Of a stretch of DNA of 32,904 nucleotides, positions 32,837 through 32,904 are shown in pieces. A model generated the notes under the pieces. It was given only the letters and a program-made list of their open reading frames with translations, did no database searches and had not been told where the DNA came from. The DNA lies in contig JAIRQN010000043.1 of assembly GCA_031256445.1 (NCBI GenBank), positions 1-32,904 on the forward strand, in the 5' to 3' direction. Every line of letters begins with the position of its first letter. The stretch's first letter is position 1. The DNA comes from Treponema sp. GTDB taxonomy: Bacteria > Spirochaetota > Spirochaetia > Treponematales > Breznakiellaceae. The position numbers and the translations under genes were made by a program.

Positions 32837-32904
32837 ATGTACAGTATAGATTTTATTAGGTGCGCAGTCGCCTATAGAGATGAAGGACATACCTTTACGG
32901 AACT
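32837..32904 (+). CDS. IS630-family transposase, N-terminal fragment
   Basis: Only the first 22 codons lie in the window, reading MYSIDFIRCAVAYRDEGHTF and continuing past the end. A start of the form YSIDFRxxxVxYxxEGHTxxE is characteristic of the helix-turn-helix DNA-binding domain of IS630-type transposases, which insert at TA dinucleotides. No Shine-Dalgarno is seen. The left terminal inverted repeat should lie between 32714 and 32836 but cannot be fixed without the right end. Confidence 0.7.
   Translation, partial: MYSIDFIRCAVAYRDEGHTFTE

Noticed and set aside
1-32904. CRISPR arrays, rRNA and tRNA genes
   Set aside because: No regularly spaced repeats and no rRNA or tRNA signatures were seen on reading; intergenic gaps are all below 300 bp.

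Overview
The window looks like chromosomal DNA of a Treponema-like spirochete. The case rests on several relaxed-lipobox lipoproteins, a MptE-like/DUF115 'motility associated factor' protein, FecR and TPR envelope proteins beside a class III cyclase, and FliG-type rotor genes. All calls come from reading the sequence; no database search was run.

Layout. 1-186 is the 3' end of an amidohydrolase-like gene. 295-2511 (+) holds an OmpA-family protein and a BASS-family transporter. 2513-5824 (-) is a three-gene envelope cluster: a TPR-like lipoprotein, a MltD-like lytic transglycosylase with two LysM domains, and an exported protein of unknown function. 5926-13440 (+) holds a TPR lipoprotein, a membrane class IIIb adenylate cyclase, a FecR/Fn3-like protein with a 14-proline linker, and a probable outer-membrane protein; the last three genes overlap end to start. 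13485-18212 (+) has a small unknown protein, yajC-secD-secF and ispH. 18215-20388 (-) has guaB and a TIGR02757/DUF2400 gene. 20645-26736 has trxA, a lamin-tail-like lipoprotein, a PpiD-like PPIase, the DUF115 protein and an SLC45/GPH-like MFS carrier. 26837-28642 (-) is lepA.

The most unusual region is 28721-32713 (-). Three consecutive genes encode soluble proteins built from a module resembling the cytoplasmic loop of the stator protein MotA. The module is alone in the 151-aa protein. In the 533-aa protein it is fused to two FliG middle-domain-like segments and a FliG C-terminal domain. In the 620-aa protein three copies precede a shortened FliG middle domain and a FliG C-terminal domain. 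The MotA loop and FliG-C are the two surfaces that touch each other in the flagellar motor, so these proteins put both sides of the stator-rotor interface on one soluble chain. I infer a motor modulator (brake, clutch or stator competitor) or a diverged rotor; I know of no description of this architecture. To its right the window runs into the start of an IS630-type transposase gene with its own good promoter.

A second pattern is promoter placement. For at least three genes (cyclase, the 102-aa gene, lepA) a good -35/-10 pair ends 6-7 nt before the start codon and no Shine-Dalgarno is present, which predicts leaderless mRNAs. A fourth gene (OmpA family) shows a weaker version. Most other genes have clear Shine-Dalgarno sequences, so the two initiation modes seem to coexist.
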